64,000 nucleotides of DNA from Sphingomonadales bacterium (GCA_016872115.1 VHBC01000010.1:1-64000), one strand, 5' to 3'; counted from the first letter of the stretch, positions 54,533 to 63,916 are shown. Numbers and translations are program-made. Notes: generated by a model not told the origin, from the letters alone.

Positions 54533-57274
54533 ATGAAATTTTCGCTTAAATCCATTCTTCCTCATCTTATTGCTGTTGTTCTGTTTGTGGTATTGCCTTC
54601 TGTCTATTTTGCGCCACTTTACGACGGTTATGCACTCAAACAAAGTGATATCAGACAGTTCCAAGGCATGTCGAAAGAAATTTTTGACTACAAGCTGGCC
54701 AACGACAACAAACAACCTTACTGGACCAACGCCATGTTTTCCGGCATGCCGGCTTACCAAATTTCGGTGGAGCACAACGCCAATTGGCTTACCAAAGTAG
54801 ACCAATTCATCAAATTAGGCTTGCCGCGTCCGGTCGGAATTCTTTTTATTTCCATGCTCGGCTTCTATATTTTAGGTCTGTGCTTGCGCATCAATCCTTG
54901 GCTTTCAATGATTGGTGCTTTATGCTACGGTTTCTCCACAATTAATATTCTTTATTTGGGAGCAGGACATATGTCAAAAGTCAATTCAATTGCGTATATG
55001 GCCCCGGCGCTTGGTGGGCTCATTTTGGCTTTTAGGGGTCGTTGGTTATTGGGTTCGGCCGTTTTTGCTTTGTTCTTAGGTCTGAATATTACAGCCAATC
55101 ACTTACAGATGACCTACTACTTGGCTTTTATTCTGGGTGCGGTAGCCATTGCCGAAACGTTGCGTTTGGGCTTGGCCAAAGAAATCAAAACGCTACTTTT
55201 CTCCATCGCTGGCTTGGCAGTTGCAAGCGCATTGGCGTTGCTTTCCAATGCCAGCCTTCTCAGCACTACCTTAGAATACAGTAAAGCCACTACGCGTGGT
55301 AGTTCAGAACTCACTATCAAGCCAAAAATGGGCAGCACACAAGCCAAAGAAGGCCTCAATGAAGACTACATTCTCGAATATAATTACGGCAAGCGCGAAT
55401 TACTCTCTATTTATGCGCCAAATGCCAAAGGCGGTAAAGGCGATCTCATTGGCAACGACCCCGATGCACTAGCCAATACAGATCCTACTTATGCCGAGCA
55501 AGTAGGGCAAATGAACCATTATTGGGGAGGTCAGCGCATGAGCGGTGGTGCTTTTTATTTTGGTGTAGTGATGCTTGTATTTTTTATTTTGGGGCTGATT
55601 TTTGTTAAAGATGTATTGCGTTGGCCATTTATAGTGCTCAGCATCTTGGTGCTCTATTTGGCATCCAATCAAATGAATGCGTTCAATGATTTCTTCATTC
55701 ATCAGTTCCCGATGTACAATAAATTTAGGGATTCCAAAATGCTGCTCGTTTTGTTCCAAATCATGATTCCAGCCATGGGTTTATTGTTTGTCGACAAATT
55801 ACTTAAAAACGAAGGTCTTTGGGGTCAAAAGAAATACTGGTACGGTGCCATGGGTGCTATAGCCTTAACAGGGGTTGTACTTCTAATGACGCCAAGTATT
55901 TCAGGTACATTTTTGAGTCCAGACGAAATCAAACAATTCAACGAAGCTTCTAACCAGGCCAAAGATGCCAGCCAAACTGCCTACTACCAAGGCTTGCGTC
56001 AGGCGTTGGTCGATACCCGAATTGACATCTACAAAGCAGATATGCAACGTTCGTTGTTTTTGGTTTTATTGGGCCTTGGCATCGTCGTATTGTTTATCCG
56101 CACACAGATCAACCGCATCATATTGTTGGCTATTACCGGTGTTTTGGTGCTCGGCGATCAGATGAGTGTTGCCAAGCGCTACCTTAACAACGACGACAGC
56201 ACCGGCAGCTATGCTTCTTACCAAACATTGGATGAAGCAAGCGTGCCTTATGCTGTTTCACCTGCCGATATGAGTATCCTGAACCGTGAAAACCCAAATG
56301 CTACTCTTGCTCAAAAATTACGTACCGCATACGCAGATTTCGACTATTACAAGAACCTCACCGACGAAAACACCTTAAGCGCTTATGCTGCATTCGGCGC
56401 GCTTAATCTTTCAAGTAACTATCGCGTGCTCAACACCAATGGCACTATGGCCGAGACCAACACCAGCTTTTTTCACAAAAGTTTAGGTGGTTACCATGGC
56501 GCCAAACTAAAGCGCTATCAAGAATTTGTCGATTTCCATTTCCCAGCTGCTGCCCAAGCCTTGAGTGCTGCCGTGAATCAGGCAAAAAATGAGAAGTTCC
56601 GAACACTAGCGCTTCCTGCCGATATTAGCCAAGAGCAAGCGCAGCAAATTTTTGATACACTAAGTGTGTCTGAAATCGCACTCAGTGGCGAGGCAGAATA
56701 CCTCAATATGCTCAATACAAAATACATCATTACCAAACCAGACCAACCTGCTTTGCGCAATACCAATGCAAATGGTCCTGCTTGGTTTGTTTCCGACGTC
56801 AAATTGGTTAAGAATGCCAATGAAGAAATTCTAGCTTCGGGTTCTAAAGCATTTCAAAATAGTAAAACACGAGCAATTGTTTCTAGCGAATATGCAAACA
56901 TGGTAGTTGGTTTAAAAGCGGACTCAACTTCAAGTATTGAACTTACCAAATACGATCCTTCAGAACTGGCTTATCGTTCAAATTCGAAAACCAAACAACT
57001 AGCTGTCTTCAGTGAAATCTATTACCCTGCGGGCTGGAATTGTTATATTGATGGTAAAAAGCCTGTAGAAACACTACGTGCAAATTACTTATTGCGTGCG
57101 GTGGTTGTGCCGGCTGGCACTCATCAAGTCACATGGAAATTTGAGCCGGTTAGTGTGCAAGTAGGAACTACGCTTTCGATGCTCGGTTCTGGGTTGCTTT
57201 TACTCGGTTTTGCTTTGGCGCTCTGGCTTACTTATAAGCGCGCAAATAATCAAGCGCCCGAACTCCAAAAGTAG
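54533..57274 (+). CDS. YfhO family multi-spanning membrane protein
   Basis: A 913-residue integral membrane protein resembling YfhO and GT-C glycosyltransferases. It has a first helix at about 8-28, a large loop with WTNAMFSGMPAYQIS, many helices between about 95 and 550, a periplasmic part, and a last helix near 885. Members of the family are linked to lipoteichoic acid or other envelope glycan decoration; the substrate here is unknown. Its last 47 bases overlap the convergent thioredoxin-like gene. Confidence 0.88.
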   Translation: MKFSLKSILPHLIAVVLFVVLPSVYFAPLYDGYALKQSDIRQFQGMSKEIFDYKLANDNKQPYWTNAMFSGMPAYQISVEHNANWLTKVDQFIKLGLPRPVGILFISMLGFYILGLCLRINPWLSMIGALCYGFSTINILYLGAGHMSKVNSIAYMAPALGGLILAFRGRWLLGSAVFALFLGLNITANHLQMTYYLAFILGAVAIAETLRLGLAKEIKTLLFSIAGLAVASALALLSNASLLSTTLEYSKATTRGSSELTIKPKMGSTQAKEGLNEDYILEYNYGKRELLSIYAPNAKGGKGDLIGNDPDALANTDPTYAEQVGQMNHYWGGQRMSGGAFYFGVVMLVFFILGLIFVKDVLRWPFIVLSILVLYLASNQMNAFNDFFIHQFPMYNKFRDSKMLLVLFQIMIPAMGLLFVDKLLKNEGLWGQKKYWYGAMGAIALTGVVLLMTPSISGTFLSPDEIKQFNEASNQAKDASQTAYYQGLRQALVDTRIDIYKADMQRSLFLVLLGLGIVVLFIRTQINRIILLAITGVLVLGDQMSVAKRYLNNDDSTGSYASYQTLDEASVPYAVSPADMSILNRENPNATLAQKLRTAYADFDYYKNLTDENTLSAYAAFGALNLSSNYRVLNTNGTMAETNTSFFHKSLGGYHGAKLKRYQEFVDFHFPAAAQALSAAVNQAKNEKFRTLALPADISQEQAQQIFDTLSVSEIALSGEAEYLNMLNTKYIITKPDQPALRNTNANGPAWFVSDVKLVKNANEEILASGSKAFQNSKTRAIVSSEYANMVVGLKADSTSSIELTKYDPSELAYRSNSKTKQLAVFSEIYYPAGWNCYIDGKKPVETLRANYLLRAVVVPAGTHQVTWKFEPVSVQVGTTLSMLGSGLLLLGFALALWLTYKRANNQAPELQK

Positions 57275-57824
57275 TGTTGTGCCAAGCCGCCTTTAGCTGC
57301 TTGTGATCATAGAGCAAATAACTCGGAAAAACACCTTCTGCGGCTAACATCCAGCGCATGGCATTTTTTTCATAGACAACGCCAATGCGTTTGTCGAGTT
57401 GTTTTTCATAGGAAGCCTTGGCCGTGCTGTCATCGGATACCAAATAATACACGATTTTTAGCTTTGGGTTTTGCGCTTGAAGTTGGTTCATTGTTTTGAT
57501 AGATCCTTCGCAATAGGGGCAGCCAGGTAAAACAACCACGGCAAGCATTGCTTTGGCAGTCTGAACTTTCACGAAGGCGCCAGGTTTGTAGGTTTGGTCA
57601 AAAAGATCAGGTTGGTAAATCGGATAGAAGAAAAAATAGGTTGCGAAAGGTAAAGCAGCGACCAATAGCATGAAGCTAAGTTTTATCCATAACCTGCTGC
57701 GCATTTTTTTTAAGTACCATGCCGCAAGACCGCCTAAAAGCAAAAGAACCGCATAAGGTAAAAACTTGGCGAAGGTCCAAGAACCAAAGAGGTCAAGCAG
57801 GAAAAATTCGACGGCGTTCATCAT
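57228..57824 (-). CDS. Membrane-anchored thioredoxin-fold protein
   Basis: A 198-residue protein with two hydrophobic segments near the N-terminus (about 16-33 and 45-65) and a thioredoxin-like domain with the redox motif CPYC in VVLPGCPYCEGSIKTM. It probably faces the periplasm. The start ATG at 57824 overlaps the upstream glycosyltransferase stop (ATGA). The 3' end overlaps YfhO on the other strand by 47 bases. The substrate is unknown. Confidence 0.75.
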   Translation of the reverse strand: MMNAVEFFLLDLFGSWTFAKFLPYAVLLLLGGLAAWYLKKMRSRLWIKLSFMLLVAALPFATYFFFYPIYQPDLFDQTYKPGAFVKVQTAKAMLAVVVLPGCPYCEGSIKTMNQLQAQNPKLKIVYYLVSDDSTAKASYEKQLDKRIGVVYEKNAMRWMLAAEGVFPSYLLYDHKQLKAAWHNTTFGVRALDYLRAYK

Positions 57825-59098
57825 TGGATTAAAGCGGCAAATTGGTTGGCGAGTTCTTTTCTGGAATACGGCAGTAAGCTGGCAGTTCTTTGGGGTTTGT
57901 CTTTGCAGGAAGCGATGATTTGCGCCCAAGGAACCGGAGTGTCAAAATCGATGATTTGCGTTCCTGCTTGTGTTGCTAAAATAGCTGCGGCATCGCCATC
58001 GGCAGGGCCAATTGCCAAAATGGGTTGTTGGCTAGCAAGGTATTCAAATAATTTTCCGGTCACAATTCCTTTCTGACTCTTGACATTATTGAGCGGAAGC
58101 AGCAGCAGACTGCAACATGAAAGTGCCTCGATAACGTGTTCGTGTGGTATGAAATCCTGGAAATCCGTGTAAGGAAGTAAACCCTCGGCCTGAAGGTCTT
58201 GTTTGACACTTGCATCTAGTGCACCGATGAGGCGTATGCGCAGTTTGGCTGCAAAATCAGGATGGGCTTTGGTATACGCACCCAAACTTTGCCAAACAGC
58301 GCTAGGGTTGCGGTCTTTGTTGATTGAGCCCGTATGCAAAATGGTAAAATTCGGGTCCGGCTTGTGTTCGAAACAACTGAAATCTTCAGGTGCAAAGCCA
58401 TTGGAAATCAGTTTGGGAAGACGCCCCGCTAATTTGTGCATTTGGGTTTGCATATCACGACTCACTACAATGAGTTCGTCAGCTTCTTTAAAAATACTGG
58501 CTTCCAATTTTTGATGTTGGCGCAAGCCAAGACGACTTAAAGGAAGTTGCTCAAACCAATCTATTTGCGTCCAGGGGTCTCTGAAATCGGCCAACCATTT
58601 TGTACCCGTGCGTCGTTTTAGTTGGCGGGCAATCAAGTGCAAAGAGTGGGGCGGACCTGTAGAAATGATGGCAGCTACCGGCTGTTTTTGTAATTCTTTG
58701 GTAAGAAAACGTACAGACGGACGTATCCAGGCCATTTTGGCATCGGGAATAAAGATATTGGCACGCAACCACATCGCTAAACGCTGCAGCCATGAACTCG
58801 TTTTTTGGCCTTCTTGCGTCAAGAAGCCAGTATGCAGTTGCTTTCCTTTTTGGCCGCTTAGGTTTTTATATAGTTGGGTGGGCTCCCAGATGGGTTGTTT
58901 GCGTATTTTGGTTTTGGGACCAATCAGCTTCAGTAAGGCTTCGTCTTGGACTGGCGCTTCGGGATTAGCTGGAGTGTAAATGATGGGTTCCCAACCCAAC
59001 TCTTCTAAATAACGGCTAAAATGCAACCAGCGCTGCACGCCTGTGCCTCCGCTCGGAGGCCAGTAATAAGTGATGATCAGGATTTTTTTATTGGCCAC
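57821..59098 (-). CDS. Glycosyltransferase (GT4-like)
   Basis: A 425-residue GT-B fold transferase. The start region VANKKILIITYYWPPSGGTGVQRW is the classic opening of Bacteroidota family 4 enzymes, followed by a donor-site region with FTILHTGSINKDRNP and GKLFEYLASQQPILAIGP. I place the start at GTG 59098, which overlaps the alaS 3' end by 11 bases; an upstream ATG at 59191 would overlap alaS by over 100 bases. Sugar and acceptor are unknown. Confidence 0.88.
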   Translation of the reverse strand: MANKKILIITYYWPPSGGTGVQRWLHFSRYLEELGWEPIIYTPANPEAPVQDEALLKLIGPKTKIRKQPIWEPTQLYKNLSGQKGKQLHTGFLTQEGQKTSSWLQRLAMWLRANIFIPDAKMAWIRPSVRFLTKELQKQPVAAIISTGPPHSLHLIARQLKRRTGTKWLADFRDPWTQIDWFEQLPLSRLGLRQHQKLEASIFKEADELIVVSRDMQTQMHKLAGRLPKLISNGFAPEDFSCFEHKPDPNFTILHTGSINKDRNPSAVWQSLGAYTKAHPDFAAKLRIRLIGALDASVKQDLQAEGLLPYTDFQDFIPHEHVIEALSCCSLLLLPLNNVKSQKGIVTGKLFEYLASQQPILAIGPADGDAAAILATQAGTQIIDFDTPVPWAQIIASCKDKPQRTASLLPYSRKELANQFAALIQ

Positions 59099-61709
59099 TG
59101 AGTTTGTTTTGAAGAGCGGCAAGTGCAGCGCCCAATCCGGCAGCGTTTTTACCACCGGCACTCGCAAAAGAAGCTTGGCCACCACCTCCACCTTGAATCA
59201 GGCTAGCTGTTTCACGAATCCATTGGGCTGCGTTCCAATTGTTTTGAGCAGCTAGTGTTTCATCTAGCAAGAGCGTGAGTCCGCATTTATCGTTTTCTTT
59301 ATTGGCTAAAATGCCGACAAAAGGCTGAAATTCTTGACGCAATTGAAAGAGGATGTCTTTGGCGCTAGCGGCGTCTGTATTGATTTCTTTTATCAATAAA
59401 TGATAGCCGTTGACTGCTTTGACTTCCTTTTTCAATTCATTTTTGAGTTGCTGCGCTTGTAATTTAGCAAAGCGCTCGAGTTCTTTTTGTAGGGCGTTGT
59501 TGTTTTGCTGCAAAGCTTCAATGGCCTTGACAATTTCTTTAGGTTTCTTAAGTAATTCTTCGATTTGTTCGAGTTGAGCGGCCTTTTGCTTGTAGTAGTC
59601 CATGGCTGCCATACCTGTAATGGCCTCAATACGGCGAATTCCGGCTGCTACTGCACTTTCTGAAACTAGTTTGAAAACACCAATTTGATTGGTATTTGGA
59701 ACGTGGATACCACCACACAATTCAATTGATGGTCCAAATTCAATAACCCGAACGGTATCGCCATATTTTTCGCCGAAGAGTGCCATGGCTCCTTTTTGCT
59801 TTGCGCTTTCGATATCGAGGGCGCGGTTTTCAATGAGCGGCTGAGCTGCGGCAATTACGGAATTTACTTGTGCTTCAATCGCAGCAAGTTGTTCATGGGT
59901 CACTTTCGAAAAATGCGAGAAATCAAAACGCAACGCATTGTCGGAAACCAAAGATCCTTTTTGTTCGACGTGCGTGCCCAAGACACTGCGCAGGGCGTGG
60001 TGGAGTAGGTGTGTAGCACTGTGATTTTTGGCGGTATGTTGTTGCTTGGCCAAGTCGATTTGTGCCTCAAAAGTCCCGGTTAAATCTGTGGGTAAGGTGG
60101 TGGCGAGATGCACAATGAGGTTATTTTCTTTTTTGGTGTCGAAAATAACAATGCGATCGGTGTTATTGAAAAGCACACCGCTATCGCCAATTTGACCGCC
60201 ACCTTCGGGATAAAAAGGCGTTTGATCCAATACGAGTTGGAAAAAAACTTTGCCTTTTTGACTAACGCGTCGGTATTTGATGATTTGGACAGCGGCCGCT
60301 TTTTGGTCATAGCCAATAAACGTTGTGTTGACATCCGGATGCACTTGCATCCAGTCGTCGGTTTCTATGCTGGTGGCGGCTCTGGAACGCTCTTTTTGAA
60401 TCTGAAGCTCTTGCTCAAAGCCTTTTTCATCTATGCTGAGTCCGTTTTCTCTGGCAATCAGGGAGGTGAGGTCTAGTGGAAAACCGTAGGTGTCATAAAG
60501 TTCAAAGGCAGCAGCGCCTGTAATTTGATTTCTACCGGAAGATTTAACTTGTCCGATGAGATCCTCGATGCGTTTGATTCCGAGTTCAAGTGTTCTGAAG
60601 AAACTGAGTTCTTCTTCTTTGATGACTTTATAAATAAGTTCTTTTTGTGCAATGAGTTCGGTGTAAGGGTTGCCCATGAGTTCGGTGAGCACTTGTGCTA
60701 GCTCGCACAAGAAAGGCTCTTTAAGCCCAAGGGTTTGGTAACCGTAGCGAACGGCTCTGCGCAAAATACGGCGAATGACATAGCCTGCGCCGTTGTTGGC
60801 CGGCAGCTGGCCATCGGCAATAGAGAATGCAATTGCGCGGATGTGATCGGCAATGACGCGCAACGCAATATCGGTCTCTTCTTTTTGACCGTACGGAACA
60901 CCGGCTTCGCTGGCAATAAACTGAATTAGGGTCTGAAAGAGATCGGTGTCGTAATTTGATTGCTTGCCTTGCAGCGCCATGGCCAAGCGCTCAAGGCCCA
61001 TACCGGTGTCGACGTGTTTGGATGGAAGCGCTTCCAGGCTACCATCGGCTTTGCGGTTGAACTCCATAAAAACGTTGTTCCAGATTTCAATGACTTGCGG
61101 GTGGTCTGCATTTACCAACGCTTTACCATCGCCTGTGGCGCGTTCTTCTGGACTGCGCAAATCAACGTGTATTTCGGTACAAGGGCCACAAGGGCCGGTG
61201 TCGCCCATTTCCCAGAAGTTGTCTTTTTTGGAGGCGAGAATGATGCGGTCTTCGGCGATGTATTTTTTCCAGATGTCGCGGCTTTCTTGGTCTTGTGGTA
61301 CGCCATCTTTTGTGTCGCCTTCAAAAACAGTTACGTATAATTGCTCTTTTGGGATCCGATAAACTTCCGTGAGGAGTTCCCAAGCCCAACCAATAGTCTC
61401 TTCTTTGAAGTAATCGCCAAAAGACCAGTTGCCCAACATTTCAAACATGGTGTGGTGATAGGTATCCACACCGACTTCTTCGAGATCGTTGTGTTTTCCG
61501 GAAACGCGCAAGCATTTTTGAGAATTGGCCACCCTGCGCTCATTAGGCGTCTGGTAACCCAAGAAAAAGTCCTTGAATTGGTTCATACCAGCATTGGTGA
61601 ACATCAAGGTAGGGTCGTTTTTGACGACCATTGGCGCCGAAGAGACGATTTGATGTCCTTTGCTTTGAAAAAAGTCGAAAAATTGTTGTCGAATTGCGGA
61701 TACAGTCAT
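59088..61709 (-). CDS. alaS: Alanyl-tRNA synthetase
   Basis: An 873-residue class II synthetase. It contains the aminoacylation domain (motif 1 NAGMNQFKDFFLG, motif 3 GMGLERL), the editing domain with zinc-binding HSATHLLHHAL and CGGIHVPNT, and a C-Ala domain ending with the Gly-rich GGGGGQASFASAGG. Full length. The glycosyltransferase gene overlaps its end, so they may share a transcript. Confidence 0.97.
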   Translation of the reverse strand: MTVSAIRQQFFDFFQSKGHQIVSSAPMVVKNDPTLMFTNAGMNQFKDFFLGYQTPNERRVANSQKCLRVSGKHNDLEEVGVDTYHHTMFEMLGNWSFGDYFKEETIGWAWELLTEVYRIPKEQLYVTVFEGDTKDGVPQDQESRDIWKKYIAEDRIILASKKDNFWEMGDTGPCGPCTEIHVDLRSPEERATGDGKALVNADHPQVIEIWNNVFMEFNRKADGSLEALPSKHVDTGMGLERLAMALQGKQSNYDTDLFQTLIQFIASEAGVPYGQKEETDIALRVIADHIRAIAFSIADGQLPANNGAGYVIRRILRRAVRYGYQTLGLKEPFLCELAQVLTELMGNPYTELIAQKELIYKVIKEEELSFFRTLELGIKRIEDLIGQVKSSGRNQITGAAAFELYDTYGFPLDLTSLIARENGLSIDEKGFEQELQIQKERSRAATSIETDDWMQVHPDVNTTFIGYDQKAAAVQIIKYRRVSQKGKVFFQLVLDQTPFYPEGGGQIGDSGVLFNNTDRIVIFDTKKENNLIVHLATTLPTDLTGTFEAQIDLAKQQHTAKNHSATHLLHHALRSVLGTHVEQKGSLVSDNALRFDFSHFSKVTHEQLAAIEAQVNSVIAAAQPLIENRALDIESAKQKGAMALFGEKYGDTVRVIEFGPSIELCGGIHVPNTNQIGVFKLVSESAVAAGIRRIEAITGMAAMDYYKQKAAQLEQIEELLKKPKEIVKAIEALQQNNNALQKELERFAKLQAQQLKNELKKEVKAVNGYHLLIKEINTDAASAKDILFQLRQEFQPFVGILANKENDKCGLTLLLDETLAAQNNWNAAQWIRETASLIQGGGGGQASFASAGGKNAAGLGAALAALQNKLSGQ

Positions 61710-61757
61710 TTGAATTATCTGAAGTTACAAATTTAGAAAAATGCGCCGAGCTTCACC

Positions 61758-61765
61758 TATCTTTG
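61758..61765 (+). promoter_or_regulatory. -7 promoter box of the O-methyltransferase gene
   Basis: TATCTTTG matches TAnnTTTG, 18 bases before the ATG. Confidence 0.5.
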
Positions 61766-61783
61766 TGCAAATAGAAACTATCC

Positions 61784-62422
61784 ATGGAATTCATTTCTGC
61801 ACAATTACAAGCTTATGTGACGCAACATAGCTCAGAAGAATCGGCACTATTGGCCAAAATTAACCGCGAAACGCATCTAGAAGTTTTGCAGCCACGGATG
61901 CTTAGTGGCCATTTTCAGGGGCGCGTGCTCAGTATGCTCTCGCAGTTGTTGCAGCCCACAAACATTCTTGAAATCGGTACTTACACGGGCTATTCGGCAC
62001 TGTGCTTGGCAGAAGGCCTGAGGCCAGACGGGAAGCTCCTTACCATTGACGTCAATGAAGAATTAGAAATGCGCGTGCGTGGCTATTTTGCTGCTTCCGC
62101 GTTTGCTGCTCAAATTGATTATCAAATTGGCGATGCCGCTCAATTGATTCCTTCACTAGCTATCTCTTTTGATTTGATTTTCATCGATGCCGATAAACAA
62201 CAGTATCCGTTGTATTATGAGCAGGCGTTAGAAAAACTGCGTCCGGGTGGTTTTATATTGATCGACAACGTTTTGTGGTCGGGAAAGGTACTCGACGACA
62301 AACACCAAGACAAAGACAGTGTTTTGCTGCGCGAACTCAACCTTAAAATCAGTCAGGACCCAAGAGTTGAGAGGGTCTTGTTGCCCATTCGCGACGGCTT
62401 GTACTTGATCAGAAAAAAATAA
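61784..62422 (+). CDS. Class I SAM O-methyltransferase (caffeoyl-CoA type)
   Basis: A 212-residue methyltransferase of the COMT/TylF-like group. Visible: the SAM loop ILEIGTYTGYSALCLAEGL, acidic LLTIDVN, IFIDADKQQYPLYY and DNVLWSGKVLD, which holds metal-binding residues in this family. The natural acceptor in bacteria is unknown. Followed with no gap by mnmD, so they are co-transcribed. Confidence 0.9.
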   Translation: MEFISAQLQAYVTQHSSEESALLAKINRETHLEVLQPRMLSGHFQGRVLSMLSQLLQPTNILEIGTYTGYSALCLAEGLRPDGKLLTIDVNEELEMRVRGYFAASAFAAQIDYQIGDAAQLIPSLAISFDLIFIDADKQQYPLYYEQALEKLRPGGFILIDNVLWSGKVLDDKHQDKDSVLLRELNLKISQDPRVERVLLPIRDGLYLIRKK

Positions 62423-63082
62423 ATGAAAAGAGAAATTCGCCTCACGGCAGATGGTTCGCCAACTTTGTATGTCCCTGAGCTAGATGAAACCTATCACTCC
62501 AGGCATGGCAGTGTCCAAGAAGCGCTTCATGTGTTTATTGCCAATGGATTAAAGCCTTTGGCTTCAAAAAACAAATCCATCCAAATATTAGAAGTTGGTT
62601 TCGGAACGGGATTAAATGCTTTTTTAAGTGCGCAGTTTGCTCATGAACATCAGTCCAGTGTCCAATATACCGGAATCGAAGCTTTCCCGGTTGAAGAAGC
62701 CATTTGGCGCCAACTATCTTATTTTCAAAAGCCCGAAGAAAAAGCAATTTACTATGAATTGATGGCGGCTTCTTGGGAAGAACCGCTTGCACTCAACTCC
62801 AATTTTACGCTTACCAAAGTGAAGAACAGCATTCAAGACTGGCAGCCTAAAGCGCTTTTTGATTTGATTTATTTTGATGCTTTTGGGCCAAGAGCACAAG
62901 CCGAGATGTGGAACAAAGCCATTTTTGAAAAATTATTTACAGCGCTCAATAAAGGTGGCGTGCTCGTAACCTACTGCGCCCAAGGGCAGTTCAGACGAGA
63001 TTTAAAAGCAATTGGTTTTGAGGTGCTTTCCTTACCTGGCCCTCCCGGAAAAAGAGAAATGACCCGCGCTTATAAAATTTAA
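62423..63082 (+). CDS. mnmD: tRNA (5-methylaminomethyl-2-thiouridine) methyltransferase MnmD
   Basis: A 219-residue enzyme, the stand-alone MnmC2-like domain that completes the wobble uridine modification mnm5s2U34. It has YHSRHGSVQEALHVFI, the SAM loop ILEVGFGTGLNAFL, and YFDAFGPRAQAEMWN. It lacks the MnmC1 oxidase half, as is usual for MnmD. It starts immediately after the stop of the O-methyltransferase gene. Confidence 0.9.
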   Translation: MKREIRLTADGSPTLYVPELDETYHSRHGSVQEALHVFIANGLKPLASKNKSIQILEVGFGTGLNAFLSAQFAHEHQSSVQYTGIEAFPVEEAIWRQLSYFQKPEEKAIYYELMAASWEEPLALNSNFTLTKVKNSIQDWQPKALFDLIYFDAFGPRAQAEMWNKAIFEKLFTALNKGGVLVTYCAQGQFRRDLKAIGFEVLSLPGPPGKREMTRAYKI

Positions 63083-63104
63083 CAAAAAATTCACACATTG
63101 ATTC

Positions 63105-63134
63105 TTGCACAGACCAAAACTCGCCGTATCTTTG
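63105..63134 (+). promoter_or_regulatory. Consensus promoter of a short non-coding unit
   Basis: TTG (63105-63107), exactly 19 bases, then TATCTTTG (63127-63134). This is the best full match to the Bacteroidota -33/-7 consensus in the window. No coding gene lies downstream on this strand before the terminator at 63193. Confidence 0.75.
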
Positions 63135-63138
63135 CACC

Positions 63139-63234
63139 AAGATTACAGTTCATAGTTGTAGTTTTAGTTTTATAGTTTTAGCATGGTTTAGTAGAAAGAG
63201 GAACAAATAGCGTTTGTTCCTCTTTCTGTTTTTT
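63139..63234 (+). ncRNA. Candidate small RNA
   Basis: About 96 bases between a consensus promoter and a strong terminator, with no ORF beyond a few codons. The 5' half is U-rich with repeated UUUUAG units (63158-63190) and likely single-stranded, and the 3' half is the terminator hairpin, a layout common in small regulatory RNAs. The exact 5' end is inferred from the -7 box. It lies in the gap between convergent mnmD and the Nudix gene. It does not resemble tmRNA, SRP RNA or RNase P by eye. Confidence 0.55.
63193..63234 (+). terminator. Strong Rho-independent terminator
   Basis: A 15-bp perfect stem (63193-63207 with 63213-63227), loop TAGCG, then GTTTTTT. The T run is only on the plus strand. 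It ends the candidate small RNA and any read-through from mnmD. Confidence 0.92.
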
Positions 63235-63244
63235 GGGCCTTGTC

Positions 63245-63853
63245 TTACCCCAATATCATCCGCAACTCATTCAACATCAGAGCCGTAGCGCCCCAAATAA
63301 TCTTTTCATTTAAAATAAAGCAAGGATGTCCCTCGAGCCGTTGGTTGTTGGGGAGTAGGATATCTCTGTTTTGGATATTTTTTTCATCTAGTAAATCAAG
63401 CACCTTGATTGTTTCTACATGGGCCACCTCTCTTGTATTTATTTGTAATATGGGCTCTTGCTCGTGAACAAATACGAAAGGCGTAACGATGAAACCTGAA
63501 ACAGGTATCCAAACTGCGGTGAGTTGTTTGGCCGTAGTGCCAAGTTGTTGCTTGATTCCTAATTCTTCTTCGCTTTCTCTTCTTGCCGTTAGTTCGAGGT
63601 GTTGGTCTGCTGGATCTTTCTTTCCTCCTGGAAAAGCCATTTGCCCGCTGTGTTGTCCTTCGTAGGTGCTGCGCTCAATCAAATAAAAATAACATTGCTC
63701 ATTTTTCTCGAAAAGATGAATGCCCACAGCGGCTTCTTGGGCACTCGCTTTATCGGCTGCTTCAAAAAAACGCCTGTATTTAAGATAGGGTGCGTGGGCC
63801 TGCTCGCCGGGCAGTTCTTTTTGAAGTTGTGTTTGTAGCCAATTCAAGTGCAT
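63245..63853 (-). CDS. Nudix hydrolase, CoA pyrophosphatase type
   Basis: A 202-residue Nudix protein with the box FPGGKKDPADQHLELTARRESEEELG, in which the long GGK...D spacing matches the CoA-specific NudL group, so it probably cleaves CoA or acyl-CoA to phosphopantetheine and 3',5'-ADP. The ATG at 63853 is preferred to the TTG two codons upstream. A near-consensus box GAAATTTG ends three bases before the ATG. Confidence 0.88.
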   Translation of the reverse strand: MHLNWLQTQLQKELPGEQAHAPYLKYRRFFEAADKASAQEAAVGIHLFEKNEQCYFYLIERSTYEGQHSGQMAFPGGKKDPADQHLELTARRESEEELGIKQQLGTTAKQLTAVWIPVSGFIVTPFVFVHEQEPILQINTREVAHVETIKVLDLLDEKNIQNRDILLPNNQRLEGHPCFILNEKIIWGATALMLNELRMILG

Positions 63854-63916
63854 ATGCAAATTTCAAAATTCCATTTTATAAAATTGATTTTTCAATATTT
63901 TTTAATTCATTTATAA

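Noticed and set aside
59099-59191. 31-residue N-terminal extension of the glycosyltransferase
   Set aside because: It lies inside alaS, and the family starts at the segment beginning VANKKILIITYYWPP, so the GTG at 59098 is preferred.
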